64,000 nucleotides of DNA, taken from G965195345 sp965277625 (GTDB taxonomy: Bacteria; Pseudomonadota; Gammaproteobacteria; CAKMZV01). The stretch spans positions 2,042,116-2,106,115 of the forward strand of contig OZ255827.1 in NCBI GenBank assembly GCA_965277625.1, in the 5' to 3' direction. Made by a program: the position numbers and the translations under genes. Below, in pieces: positions 17,717-27,200 of this stretch. How positions within the stretch are numbered: the stretch's first letter is position 1; the number at the start of each line of letters is the position of its first letter. Under the pieces are notes generated by a model. That model did no database searches, was not told the origin of the DNA, and saw only the letters and a list, made by a program, of their open reading frames with translations.

Positions 17717-20014
17717 ATGACAATTGCACACATTTTGGGCTTCCCACGCATTGGCGTACAGCGCGAATTAAAAAGGGCTTTAGAAAGCTATTGGGCGAAT
17801 AAATCGGATGAAAAAGCGTTGTTGCAATGCGCACAATCCTTAAGAAAAGAGGCGTGGCAAGCGCAAATTGACAATGGCTGTGACTTGGTCACGGTTGGGG
17901 ATTTTAGCTTGTACGATCACATTTTAGATTTTTCGCTGTTGTTGAATATCATTCCACAACGCCATCAAGCACTGTTAACTGAGGAATTTGATCCATTAGA
18001 AGCGTATTTTTTAATGGCGCGAGGTCAAACCGCCAAAGGCAAAGAAGCGACGGCAAGCGAGTTAACCAAATGGTTTGATACCAATTATCACTACATAGTG
18101 CCTGAATTTGAACCCGACATGCAACCCAAATTGAACAGTGAATTATTGCTCGCACAAGTGGCTGAAGCCAAAGCATTCGGTCGGGTGAAGGTGGTGATTC
18201 CTGGATTGATCAGCTATTTATGGTTGGGTAAGGCCAAACAAAATCTCGATAATAAATTATCGCTGTTGCCCATTTTGAAACCCTTATATCAAGCACTCAT
18301 TCGGCAATTGGCTGATGCAGGCGTTGAGGTCATTCAGATTGATGAGCCGTGCATCGTCCATCATCTACCGCAAAACTGGATTGATGCCTTGCAACAATGC
18401 TACGATTCCATTGATTTTTATGGCACGACATCGATTTTGGCCAGCTATTTTGAATCGCCCAATTTAGATTTGAAGACCCTGTTTGGATTGAATTTTTCTG
18501 GATTCCACTGGGACTTTGCTCACTCGTCCGAGTCCATCAGTGAAGTCGCTGCTGCGCTCCCTGCAAACAAAATACTATCAGCTGGTGTGATCAATGGTCG
18601 CAATATTTGGAAGTCAGACTTGAACGCCTTGGTCGAAGCCTTGCAACCTTTGGCTGAATCACTGCAGGATCGTTTATGGATCGCGCCCTCTTGTTCGCTA
18701 CTTCACGTCCCTTATGATTTAGCCTTAGAGACCACCTTGGATTCAGACCTCAAAGATTGGTTGGCTTTTGCTCAGCAAAAACTGGCAGAATTGCATATTC
18801 TAAAAGGGGTCTTACAACAAGGCAAAGCAGCGTTTTCGGCTGACTTGTCCGCCAATGCTGCGTCCATCAGATCGCGCAAACACTCTAATAAAATCAATGA
18901 CCCCATCGTGGCCCAGGCGTTGAACAACATTCAACCCAAACACTTAAAACGCCGCAGTGATTTTGCCGCGCGTCAAGCTCTGCAAAAACAAAGCCTCAAC
19001 TTTCCACTGTTTCCGACCACCTCGATTGGTTCATTCCCTCAAACCAAAGGCATTCGTAAAATTCGTTTGGATTATAAAAAAGGACGCCTCGATACAGAAC
19101 AATACCAAGCGGCCATCCGCGCTGAAATCAAAGAGGCCATTCACATTCAAGAGTCCATAGGCATCGATGTGTTGGTCCACGGTGAGGCAGAACGCAATGA
19201 CATGGTTGAGTATTTTGGCGAACAGTTGCAAGGTTTTGCTTTCTCGTCTCACGGCTGGGTACAAAGTTATGGTTCTCGCTGTGTCAAACCACCCATTATT
19301 TTTGGCGACGTTAGCCGACCCAAAGAGATGACCGTTGATTGGATTCGTTATGCTCAATCATTGACTGAAAAACAAGTCAAAGGCATGTTGACGGGGCCGG
19401 TCACCATCCTTAAATGGTCTTTTGTGCGCGATGATCAACCCTTAGAAAATACATGCAAACAGATCGCATTGGCGATCCTATCGGAGGTGCAGAGTTTGGA
19501 ACGGGCTGGCGTTAAGGTCATACAGGTCGATGAACCGGCATTACGCGAAGGCTTGCCCCTCAAAGCACAAAAACACGCTAAATACCTTCAATGGGCTACC
19601 GATGCATTCCGCATTGCAACCTGTGATGTTTCTGATAACACGCAAATTCACACCCATATGTGCTATTGCGAGTTCAGTGACATCATGTCTGAAATCATCG
19701 GCTTGGACGCTGATGTGATCAGCATTGAGACTTCGCGTTCACAGATGGAATTGTTGGATGTTTTTAAAGCCCACCAATATCCTAACGCGATTGGACCGGG
19801 CGTTTACGACATACATTCACCTCGTGTACCCACTGTGGACGAAATCAAGCATTTGTTGATTAAGGCGGCTCAACACATTGACGCTAAAAGATTGTGGGTG
19901 AATCCTGATTGTGGACTGAAAACCCGCGATTGGAAAGAAACCAAACTGGCGCTCATCAACATGGTTGAAGCGGCGCAATCGCTCCGTAAACAAGGCTTGG
20001 AAACACAAGATTAA
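17717..20014 (+). CDS. metE: Cobalamin-independent methionine synthase
   Basis: Transfers the methyl group of 5-methyltetrahydropteroyltriglutamate to homocysteine. Two homologous barrel domains are present: the N-terminal one starts HILGFPRIGVQRELK and the catalytic one begins after about 430 at PTTSIGSFPQT. Zinc ligands are visible in HMCYCEF (about 645) and NPDCGLKT (about 731). Length is about 765. Two adjacent ATGs (17714, 17717) follow AAGGA; the second gives better spacing and the family's usual MTI start. metF follows after 20 bp and metR after that, forming a methionine operon. Confidence 0.96.
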   Translation: MTIAHILGFPRIGVQRELKRALESYWANKSDEKALLQCAQSLRKEAWQAQIDNGCDLVTVGDFSLYDHILDFSLLLNIIPQRHQALLTEEFDPLEAYFLMARGQTAKGKEATASELTKWFDTNYHYIVPEFEPDMQPKLNSELLLAQVAEAKAFGRVKVVIPGLISYLWLGKAKQNLDNKLSLLPILKPLYQALIRQLADAGVEVIQIDEPCIVHHLPQNWIDALQQCYDSIDFYGTTSILASYFESPNLDLKTLFGLNFSGFHWDFAHSSESISEVAAALPANKILSAGVINGRNIWKSDLNALVEALQPLAESLQDRLWIAPSCSLLHVPYDLALETTLDSDLKDWLAFAQQKLAELHILKGVLQQGKAAFSADLSANAASIRSRKHSNKINDPIVAQALNNIQPKHLKRRSDFAARQALQKQSLNFPLFPTTSIGSFPQTKGIRKIRLDYKKGRLDTEQYQAAIRAEIKEAIHIQESIGIDVLVHGEAERNDMVEYFGEQLQGFAFSSHGWVQSYGSRCVKPPIIFGDVSRPKEMTVDWIRYAQSLTEKQVKGMLTGPVTILKWSFVRDDQPLENTCKQIALAILSEVQSLERAGVKVIQVDEPALREGLPLKAQKHAKYLQWATDAFRIATCDVSDNTQIHTHMCYCEFSDIMSEIIGLDADVISIETSRSQMELLDVFKAHQYPNAIGPGVYDIHSPRVPTVDEIKHLLIKAAQHIDAKRLWVNPDCGLKTRDWKETKLALINMVEAAQSLRKQGLETQD

Positions 20015-20034
20015 ACATCTTATAAGGATAGGAC

Positions 20035-20871
20035 ATGACAACAGACGCATTACAAATCTCGTATGAGGTTTACCCACCTAAGAACGCACAAAGAACTGAA
20101 AAATTGAAGGACGTGTTGGTGCAATTGAGCGAGCACAATCCAAATTTTATCAGCGTCACTTGTGGTGCGGGCGGTAGCAATAACAACAATAACACCGACC
20201 TTTGTAACACCATTGTGAATCAATACAAAACACCGTGTGTCGCGCATCTAACGTGTGCGGGCATGGATAAAAATACTGTGTTAGAACGGTTGCGTTATTT
20301 TGATTCCATCGGGGTTCGTTCGATCTTGGCCTTGCGCGGTGATGGTTTTATTGAAGGCGGACAAAACACCTTCCAATACGCCATTGAGTTATTTGAGTTC
20401 ATCCAACAACATTTTGATCACATGAATGTTTACGTGGCTGGCTACCCCGAAGGTCACAATCAAAACCTCAGTAAAAGTGCCGATTTCAAGCACCAAGTGA
20501 GTAAGGCAAAAAAAGGTGCAAAAGGGGTCATCACACAATTATTCTTTGATAATGATTCATTCTTCTCTTATAGTGATAAAATGCGCTCTTCTGGCTATGT
20601 CGGCGACATTTATTCAGGCATCTTTGTGGTGAATAATGCGGCTCAAATTTTAAAAATTGCGACATTAAGCAAGGTGCACATCCCTAAAAAATTAGAGCAA
20701 GGCTTGGCGAAATACCAAGATAAAGAGCAAGATTTATACAAATTTGGTTTGGATTATGCGTGCGAACAGGTTCAAAATTTGATCGAAAATGGCCAAAAGC
20801 ATCTGCATTTTTATATTATGAATCACATTGAAACCATCGAAAAAATACGGAGACAAATAAAATTATGTTAG
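20035..20871 (+). CDS. metF: Methylenetetrahydrofolate reductase
   Basis: Reduces 5,10-methylenetetrahydrofolate to the methyl donor used by MetE. The start SYEVYPPKN, the FAD-site SVTCGAGGS near 41–49, LALRGD near 98 and VYVAGYPEGHNQ near 137 are the family's conserved pieces. Length 278 is normal for the bacterial type. AGGATAGGA precedes the ATG. Its stop (20869–20871) overlaps the metR start by 7 bp, so the regulator is translated from the same message. Confidence 0.95.
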   Translation: MTTDALQISYEVYPPKNAQRTEKLKDVLVQLSEHNPNFISVTCGAGGSNNNNNTDLCNTIVNQYKTPCVAHLTCAGMDKNTVLERLRYFDSIGVRSILALRGDGFIEGGQNTFQYAIELFEFIQQHFDHMNVYVAGYPEGHNQNLSKSADFKHQVSKAKKGAKGVITQLFFDNDSFFSYSDKMRSSGYVGDIYSGIFVVNNAAQILKIATLSKVHIPKKLEQGLAKYQDKEQDLYKFGLDYACEQVQNLIENGQKHLHFYIMNHIETIEKIRRQIKLC

Positions 20872-21779
20872 AGATCAAGCATCTCATCACCTTACAAACC
20901 TTAAAAGAAACCCAATCTTTGATTGAGGCTTCCAAAGTCCTTAACCTGACCCTATCAGCGCTTTCGCATCAGATCAAAGGCTTAGAAAATCACTATCAGT
21001 GTACTTTATTTGTACGCAAGTCCAAACCCATACAATTTACACGACAAGGCATGATCCTGTTGGATCTCGCGCAGAATGTAATACCGCTGGTCGATGAGGC
21101 AGACTATCAGCTTAATAATCCAGAAGACACACCTTCAGGGCAGTTTAACATGGCATTGGAATGTCACAGTTGTTACCAATGGCTCATCCCAACCATTCAT
21201 CATTTCCGATCCACTTGGCCCTTGGTCGAAACCGATTTGGTGGTGGGCTTTAACTTTGAACCCTTCCCTGAGTTAATCGCCAATGAGTTAGACATTGTGA
21301 TTACCGCAGACCCCATCAACAACAATAATTTAGAGTTCATTCCTTTGTTTGATTTTGAAATGAAGTTGGGCGTTTCCAAGAAGCATGAGTTGTCGAAAAA
21401 ACCCTATTTGGTGCCAGAAGACCTGTCCAATGAGACACTCATTTCTTACCCAGTCAGCCTCGACCGATTGACGGTACTCACCCACTTCATGAACCCAGAA
21501 AATATAGCGCCTAAGAAAATACGCTACGCTGAATTGACCTTAATGATGGTTGAATTGACCGCCATTGGTCAGGGCATCTGTTGCTTGCCCAATTGGGTTT
21601 TTTCTGAGTACCAACAGTCAGACACCATCGCTATTTTACCCATGGGCAAAAACGGTTTGATGCAAACGCTCTACGTTGCTTGTCGGAAGGAAGATCGGGA
21701 CAGTAAACTCGTCCAAGAATTCATTAAATTAGCCAAAATCAACTGCGTCAAACACCTCAAAAAAATCGATCTTCATTGA
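20865..21779 (+). CDS. metR: LysR-family regulator MetR
   Basis: N-terminal LysR helix-turn-helix (residues 1–60: IKHLITLQTLKE, then LSALSHQIKGLE) and a periplasmic-binding-like effector domain. The effector part carries ALECHSCYQWLIP, close to IECHSCIQWLTP of the homocysteine-responsive MetR. It should activate metE and probably metF with homocysteine as co-inducer. In E. coli metR is divergent from metE; here it is the last gene of the metE–metF–metR run and overlaps metF, so it may be under the same promoter. Confidence 0.88.
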   Translation: MLEIKHLITLQTLKETQSLIEASKVLNLTLSALSHQIKGLENHYQCTLFVRKSKPIQFTRQGMILLDLAQNVIPLVDEADYQLNNPEDTPSGQFNMALECHSCYQWLIPTIHHFRSTWPLVETDLVVGFNFEPFPELIANELDIVITADPINNNNLEFIPLFDFEMKLGVSKKHELSKKPYLVPEDLSNETLISYPVSLDRLTVLTHFMNPENIAPKKIRYAELTLMMVELTAIGQGICCLPNWVFSEYQQSDTIAILPMGKNGLMQTLYVACRKEDRDSKLVQEFIKLAKINCVKHLKKIDLH

Positions 21780-21812
21780 AGACACTTGGTCTTTGATGAA
21801 ATTTTTGGTCTG

Positions 21813-23183
21813 CTAAGGTCTGGTATCCAAATAGCTGTAGTAGCCATAGAGCAGGCGTTGCCCCATGCGCCGAAACGGTCTGAGTATATGCGTTGGTAGT
21901 GGGCTGGTGAAAATGGGCAAATCAATGTCAATGGCATGACCCGCAACTAACTCCGCCAATTTTTTAGAGGCGTAGGCCGAAAATGACACCCCATTGCCAC
22001 TGTAACCTTGGGCATAAAAAATCGATTCCTTAGGGTCTGGTTGTACTATCCTTGGCATCATATCATGGCTGATGTCCATCCAACCATTCCAGAAATATTC
22101 AATCTCTATGCCTTCTAAAATGGGAAATTTTGTGGCAATGGCTTGCTGCACATTCTTTAAATGCTGAGGATTTTCTGTGTCCTTGCCACTGATGGCACTG
22201 CGCGTACCAATCTGCAACCGATTATTGGGCAAAAACCGATAGTAATAACGTAACTTACGCGTATCCGTGATGAATACATGACTAGAAAAATTGCATGCTT
22301 TTCGCTCTTCTTCGGTCAGCTCACGCGTGACAGCTGAATTTGCCATGATCGGCATATTGCGGTATGCCGTCAATGGGTGCAAGCTGGCATGGGTATAACC
22401 GGCGGTGGCAATCACCACCTTTTGTGCTTTGACCGTACCATTGGGTGTCAGCAAATAATGCCAATCTCCCACCTTTTGCCAAGACGATACAGGACTGTGA
22501 GGGTGAACTTTGGCGCCATGTTTGCGCGCTTTTCTATGGTAGCCATAAGCCAGTTTCAGCGGATGAACCCCTATACCAACAGGTTCCAACAATGCGCCAA
22601 AAGCTTCCTGATCGTTAATGTAGTCTTTTAAAACCGTCGCCTTATCCAAAATCTGAGTGTCATAACCCAGCACTTCATTGCATATTTTGGACTCTTGAAT
22701 CAAACCTTGGTGCGCCGAGGCGCAATGCGAAATTAATAAATTACCATAATCGCAGGGTTCACAATCTATTTCAGGGTCATTGACCAACTGTCGGAATACA
22801 TCAAAGCCTTCCAAGGTATTGTTGTGAATTTTTTGAGCTTGTTTTTTGCCCCAACGCTGTACCCATTGAGAACGACTCAGGCGACCCCAAGCTAAATGGC
22901 CTTGACCACCGTTGCGGCTGGTACAGCCCCAGCCAATGCCATTGGCTTCGAGAACGTGCGCTTTAATATTATGTGATTGTGCCAAGAACATGGCGGTTGC
23001 AAGACCGGTAAATCCACCGCCTATGATGGCTACATCGACTTCACAGTTGTCACTGATGGCACCATCATGCTCAGGCGGGGTGCCTGCAGAAGCGACCCAA
23101 TAAGAGGGCGCATAATCACTGCCATGCCCAGGCGTTTTGTCAATTAATGGGTCATAAGTGGGTTTAAATGCGTTTTTTTCCAT
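21813..23183 (-). CDS. FAD-dependent amine/amino-acid oxidoreductase (DadA/PuuB-like)
   Basis: DAO-type flavoprotein. The FAD-binding VAIIGGGFTGLATA is at about 51–64, followed by an E-A-N-G-I-G-W-G-C-T-S-R-N-G-G-Q-G-H-type loop as in gamma-glutamylputrescine oxidase and similar enzymes; SGNGVSFSA lies near the end. It would oxidise a secondary or primary amine or amino acid; the substrate is unknown. A longer frame starts at 23231, but its first 16 residues lie in the helicase gene and are basic and unlike the family. The ATG at 23183 gives MEKNAF and 456 residues. It overlaps the helicase end by 20 bp. Confidence 0.85.
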   Translation of the reverse strand: MEKNAFKPTYDPLIDKTPGHGSDYAPSYWVASAGTPPEHDGAISDNCEVDVAIIGGGFTGLATAMFLAQSHNIKAHVLEANGIGWGCTSRNGGQGHLAWGRLSRSQWVQRWGKKQAQKIHNNTLEGFDVFRQLVNDPEIDCEPCDYGNLLISHCASAHQGLIQESKICNEVLGYDTQILDKATVLKDYINDQEAFGALLEPVGIGVHPLKLAYGYHRKARKHGAKVHPHSPVSSWQKVGDWHYLLTPNGTVKAQKVVIATAGYTHASLHPLTAYRNMPIMANSAVTRELTEEERKACNFSSHVFITDTRKLRYYYRFLPNNRLQIGTRSAISGKDTENPQHLKNVQQAIATKFPILEGIEIEYFWNGWMDISHDMMPRIVQPDPKESIFYAQGYSGNGVSFSAYASKKLAELVAGHAIDIDLPIFTSPLPTHILRPFRRMGQRLLYGYYSYLDTRP

Positions 23184-24951
23184 CCTGTTTCTTCTTGAGT
23201 TTTTTGGGCGATTTCGTCCGTTTTTTAGCAAAATAGCTGTTGTCTTTCTTGCTTACTCTTGAGGGTTTATTAAATGATAAATCATGACTTTTTTCATCAA
23301 AAGGTTGCAATTCTAACTTTTTACCACAAACCCAAGCCTCATTGATCGCATCCATATTCTTTTTAGACGTGTCGCTGGGCAAATCCACTGTGGAAAATTC
23401 GTTGTAAATGTCAATATTACCGATCAATTTGCGCGGAATTTTTGACTCATTCGCTATGGCGCCAACAATATTCCCCGCGGTCACATCATCACGATAACCC
23501 ACTGCAATTTTAAACCTTTTCATCATCACATCGGGGGATGATTTTAACGGCAAGGGTTTAAATCGCACTTTTTTGCTTTCCCCTGAATGCTCGGGATAGT
23601 TTTGATTTTGGATTTTAGGCACTTCTTTTTCGTTCAGAAGCAAGGGTTGCTTGCCTTGGGCAATGTAGGCCAAAGCCGAAGCAATTTTCATGATGTCGGC
23701 ATCGGTCTCGGCGCAATACTCTTCAAGTAATTGGCTAAAGACGTCCAAATCTTTGCGCTCCAAAGTATTGGTGATTTTTTGTTTGAACGAACCAATGCGC
23801 TGTTGGTTGATGCTCTCAGCGGTTGGAAATTTCAACAACTCAATGGGTTGGCGCGTCACCTTCTCAATGATTCTTAGCATCCGCTTCTCGCGCGGCGCCA
23901 CAAAAAGAATGGCTTTGCCTGCACGTCCCGCACGACCGGTTCGGCCAATTCTGTGGACGTATGATTCTGGGTCATTGGGAATGTCATAGTTGATCACATG
24001 ACTGATGCGCTCAACGTCTAATCCACGGGCGGCAACGTCGGTGGCCACCAAAATATCAATCTTCTTTTTCTTCAGCTGATTGATTGTTTTTTCGCGCAGC
24101 ATTTGGGTCATATCACCATTGATGGCATCTGCTGTAAATCCGCGTGCTTGTAGTTTGTCAGCCAGCTCGACTGTGGCGGTTTTGGTGCGTACAAAAATGA
24201 TCAAAGCATCAAAATCTTCTATTTCCAAGATTCGAGTCAGCGCATCTAATTTATGATAACCAGAGACTTGCCAATATTGCTGCAGAATGGTCATGGCGGT
24301 AGCGGTTTTATTTTTAATTTTAACCACCTTGGGTTGATGCAAAAACTTCTCAGCCACTTGTTGAATGGCCTGTGGCATAGTCGCTGAAAACAATGCAATT
24401 TGGCGTTGCTTGGGTATGTGTTCCATCACCCATTTAACGTCATCGATAAAGCCCATTCTCAACATTTCATCCGCTTCATCCAACACTAAGGTGTGGAGGT
24501 CTTTTAATACCAAGCTTTTGCGACTGATGTGGTCCATCACCCTGCCTGGAGTGCCCACAATAACATGGGCGCCCCGTCTCAAGGGTTTGAGCTGAACACT
24601 GTACGACTGTCCGCCATATATGGGCACCACCCTGATCCCTTTGAGGAATCGAGCGTACGATTGGATGGCTTCGGAAACTTGAATGGCCAATTCACGTGTT
24701 GGTGCAAGGATAAGCACTTGTGGCGCATCCTTTGCCAAGTCAATCTTATCTAATATTGGCAAGGCAAAGGCGGCGGTTTTACCCGTGCCCGTTTGTGCTT
24801 GTCCAATAATGTCGTGCCCCTCCAATAAAAATGGAATGCACAGCGTCTGAATCGGTGACGGTGTTTCATAACCTATTTGATTCAGCGCTTGAACAAGAGA
24901 ATCTGAGAGCCCGAAATCAGCAAAACTGACGGGGTTTTCTGGTATTGACAT
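23164..24951 (-). CDS. deaD: ATP-dependent RNA helicase DeaD/CsdA-like
   Basis: DEAD-box helicase of 595 residues. The Q motif is followed by AQTGTGKT at 52–59, DEAD near 157, SATMP near 190 and HRIGRTGRAGR near 330. A DbpA-type RNA-binding domain follows (about 480–555, GNIVGAIANES), then a Lys/Arg-rich tail. This layout and length match DeaD/CsdA, which acts in ribosome assembly and mRNA decay, especially in the cold. No Shine-Dalgarno sequence precedes the ATG; instead the leader is C-rich. Confidence 0.92.
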   Translation of the reverse strand: MSIPENPVSFADFGLSDSLVQALNQIGYETPSPIQTLCIPFLLEGHDIIGQAQTGTGKTAAFALPILDKIDLAKDAPQVLILAPTRELAIQVSEAIQSYARFLKGIRVVPIYGGQSYSVQLKPLRRGAHVIVGTPGRVMDHISRKSLVLKDLHTLVLDEADEMLRMGFIDDVKWVMEHIPKQRQIALFSATMPQAIQQVAEKFLHQPKVVKIKNKTATAMTILQQYWQVSGYHKLDALTRILEIEDFDALIIFVRTKTATVELADKLQARGFTADAINGDMTQMLREKTINQLKKKKIDILVATDVAARGLDVERISHVINYDIPNDPESYVHRIGRTGRAGRAGKAILFVAPREKRMLRIIEKVTRQPIELLKFPTAESINQQRIGSFKQKITNTLERKDLDVFSQLLEEYCAETDADIMKIASALAYIAQGKQPLLLNEKEVPKIQNQNYPEHSGESKKVRFKPLPLKSSPDVMMKRFKIAVGYRDDVTAGNIVGAIANESKIPRKLIGNIDIYNEFSTVDLPSDTSKKNMDAINEAWVCGKKLELQPFDEKSHDLSFNKPSRVSKKDNSYFAKKRTKSPKKLKKKQDGKKRI

Positions 24952-24983
24952 GGTGTGTAGGGGGAGGGGAGGATTAGCGTCGC

Positions 24984-25012
24984 ATTATACTACAAGACTA
25001 TGGCGCACTAAC
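24984..25012 (-). promoter_or_regulatory. Candidate −10 region of the deaD promoter
   Basis: On the minus strand TATAAT lies at 24989–24984, about 33 bp before the deaD ATG. The matching −35 at 17 bp (GTTAGT) is poor. The leader after it carries CCTCCCCTCC just before the start codon. Confidence 0.35.
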
Positions 25013-25122
25013 TGTTATAAATCAATCGATTTGGTCCTGACAACAGGCTTGTAGATTGGGCATGATTATGCTTATACGGATAGTACAAGGCTCACCGCTG
25101 AAGTGACATCATCGCACGGGCG

Positions 25123-26040
25123 TTATTGGGTGCTAATACGATCGGGCAAAACTCTGTTGCCACGCAAAAAAGCATCAATGGGCATGGCTTTTAGATTCGG
25201 CGGTTGAATGGTTTTAACGGCAATACTGCCATCAGCGCACCCGATCAGCAGCGCCTTGTCTGACACTCGGATGTGATTGGGGGCAAGCACCTTGTGCTGG
25301 GCTTCAACCGCCAATAGTTTATAACGGTCAGAACCGATCATACACCAACAACCTGGGGTCGGGTAAAACGCCCGAACCTTGCGCTCAATCTCAACAGCTG
25401 TTAAAGCGCAATCTAATTGCGCCTCTTTGGTGGTGATCTTCTTGGCATAACTCACACCATTACTCGACTGGGGTTGGGGTTGAATATCATCGTATTGTGA
25501 TAGCGTCTTGAGCAAGGCAGTCTTGCCCAAGGCCATCAATTTTTCGTGTAAGGTTGCTGTGGTATCGTCTGGTTCAATCGGCAGCGGTGCCTGATAAAGC
25601 ACATCGCCCGTGTCCAAACCTGCATCCATTTGCATGATGCTGATACCGGTTTCTTTATCACCTGCTTCAATGGCCCGATGAATGGGCGCCGCCCCCCGCC
25701 ATTGAGGCAGCAGTGAAGCGTGGACGTTCAAGCACCCTTTGGGGAATAGGTTGATGACAGACTGAGGCAATAGCAACCCATAAGCCACAACAATCATGGC
25801 ATCGGCTTGATAGCTTGCCAATGATTGAAGCAAGGCATCACTGCCAAGTGATTGCGGTTGCAAAACTGGAATGTTATGCTCCAAAGCCGTATTTTTAACG
25901 GGCGGTGCGCTGATTTTTCTGCCCCGCCCTGAAGCTTTATCGGGTTGACTGAGCACCGCCAAGACCTTGTGCTCGCTCGCAATCAAAGCCTGTAAGATGG
26001 CTTGCGCAAACAGGGGCGTACCCGCAAAAAGTAATTTCAT
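25123..26040 (-). CDS. fmt: Methionyl-tRNA formyltransferase
   Basis: Formylates Met-tRNAfMet using 10-formyltetrahydrofolate. The start MKLLFAGTPLFAQAILQAL is typical; HASLLPQWRGAAPI near 108 and the D-T-G region ISIMQMDAGLDTGD near 140 are the catalytic signature. The C-terminal tRNA-binding domain follows from about 205. Length 305. It follows def by 9 bp, the usual def–fmt pair, at the end of the valS run. Confidence 0.96.
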   Translation of the reverse strand: MKLLFAGTPLFAQAILQALIASEHKVLAVLSQPDKASGRGRKISAPPVKNTALEHNIPVLQPQSLGSDALLQSLASYQADAMIVVAYGLLLPQSVINLFPKGCLNVHASLLPQWRGAAPIHRAIEAGDKETGISIMQMDAGLDTGDVLYQAPLPIEPDDTTATLHEKLMALGKTALLKTLSQYDDIQPQPQSSNGVSYAKKITTKEAQLDCALTAVEIERKVRAFYPTPGCWCMIGSDRYKLLAVEAQHKVLAPNHIRVSDKALLIGCADGSIAVKTIQPPNLKAMPIDAFLRGNRVLPDRISTQ

Positions 26041-26049
26041 GACGGCTTG

Positions 26050-26538
26050 TTAGGCTTCTTTAAGCAATTTTTGGCGGATACGTTGATATTTCAAACGTGA
26101 GAGTTTGTCGATGAACAATTTGCCATCCAAATGGTCAATCTCGTGTTGCGCACAGATGGCGGCTAAATCGGACATTTCCAATTGTTGAACTTTCCCCGAG
26201 ACATCCAAGCCTTGAAGCAAAATGGATTTTGATCGGGTGACGTTTGCCAAGGTGCCTGGAATAGACAAACAACCCTCTTCCCACTCAATTTCGCCCGATT
26301 GCTCGACAATTTCAGGATTGATAAAGCACAAAGGATTGTCCTGCGATTCAGAAACATCCATCACGAATACGCGCTGTGGCACCCCCACTTGAACAGCTGC
26401 CAAACCAATGCCGTCGTGTTGCCGCATCATGCTAAACATGGTTTCTACCAAGCTTTGGGTTTGCCCATCAATGTTCGTCAGCGCCGTGCTTTTTTTGCGT
26501 AGCATCACCTCGTCTTGCGGAAACAACTGTAGTCTCAT
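26050..26538 (-). CDS. def: Peptide deformylase
   Basis: Removes the formyl group from nascent peptides; metal-dependent. All three motifs are present: GIGLAAVQVG near 42, EEGCLSIPG near 90 (the Cys is a metal ligand) and HEIDHLDG near 132. Length 162 is normal. Its ATG overlaps the TGA of the SH3-anchor gene (ATGA), and fmt follows at once. Confidence 0.96.
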   Translation of the reverse strand: MRLQLFPQDEVMLRKKSTALTNIDGQTQSLVETMFSMMRQHDGIGLAAVQVGVPQRVFVMDVSESQDNPLCFINPEIVEQSGEIEWEEGCLSIPGTLANVTRSKSILLQGLDVSGKVQQLEMSDLAAICAQHEIDHLDGKLFIDKLSRLKYQRIRQKLLKEA

Positions 26539-27200
26539 AACCCTCGACGTCTCTTAGCGAAATAGCCACCCATGATATAACTCAAAACGGCTGCGGTCAA
26601 AGAACAAAAAATCAGCAACCAGAACCAATTTCTATCCTTACTGCGTTCATGGCTGTATTCACTAAATCGAAGCAGCTCATTTTCAACTTTCAGAGCCTCC
26701 AATTCCTGCCGATAATATTTATTTTTTTCTTCAACGGCCAAAGGCTCTTTAACCAGATTCGTCAAGCGTTTGACACTTTGATTGGCCTCGTAATAATCCC
26801 TTTGAATGCCTTGAAGTTTCTCGGTCACTTCCTTATTCGTTTGACGTAAAAACTCGTTCTCTTTAACCAATTTCTGATGTTTTTGCTTGAAGCTAAAATG
26901 GAGTTTTTTGAGTTGATTCAGTTTGATTTCATCGTTGGGTTGAACAGATAAAAAACGACTTTCTATCCAGCCCGTTTGTCCTAAATAACGGACTTTGCTC
27001 CAACCGCTTCGCGCCTGATTGATGGCCTCAATTTCTGCCGTTTTGGGCAATGTTTTTAGAACTTTACTGCTGACATCGGCTTTTTGATACATTGGTATCT
27101 GCGTTGAATCAACAATGTAGAGTATATTTTGAGCAGACTGGGCTGTGCTCAGCCAAAACAATAACAGTATCAGGCTACACCAATTGACTGAATTTGGCAT
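26535..27200 (-). CDS. SH3-domain protein with membrane anchor (TIGR04211/YgiM-like)
   Basis: Layout over 221 residues: signal peptide about 1–22, a bacterial SH3 domain about 24–85 (VLKTLPKTAEIEA, GWSKVRYLGQTGWI), a coiled coil about 90–170 rich in K, E and Q, a membrane segment about 193–211, and a basic end. This is the pattern of the YgiM/TIGR04211 family, whose role in the envelope is not settled. The ATG at 27200 lies inside valS (26-bp overlap) with AGGA upstream; the stop overlaps def. Confidence 0.8.
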   Translation of the reverse strand: MPNSVNWCSLILLLFWLSTAQSAQNILYIVDSTQIPMYQKADVSSKVLKTLPKTAEIEAINQARSGWSKVRYLGQTGWIESRFLSVQPNDEIKLNQLKKLHFSFKQKHQKLVKENEFLRQTNKEVTEKLQGIQRDYYEANQSVKRLTNLVKEPLAVEEKNKYYRQELEALKVENELLRFSEYSHERSKDRNWFWLLIFCSLTAAVLSYIMGGYFAKRRRGL

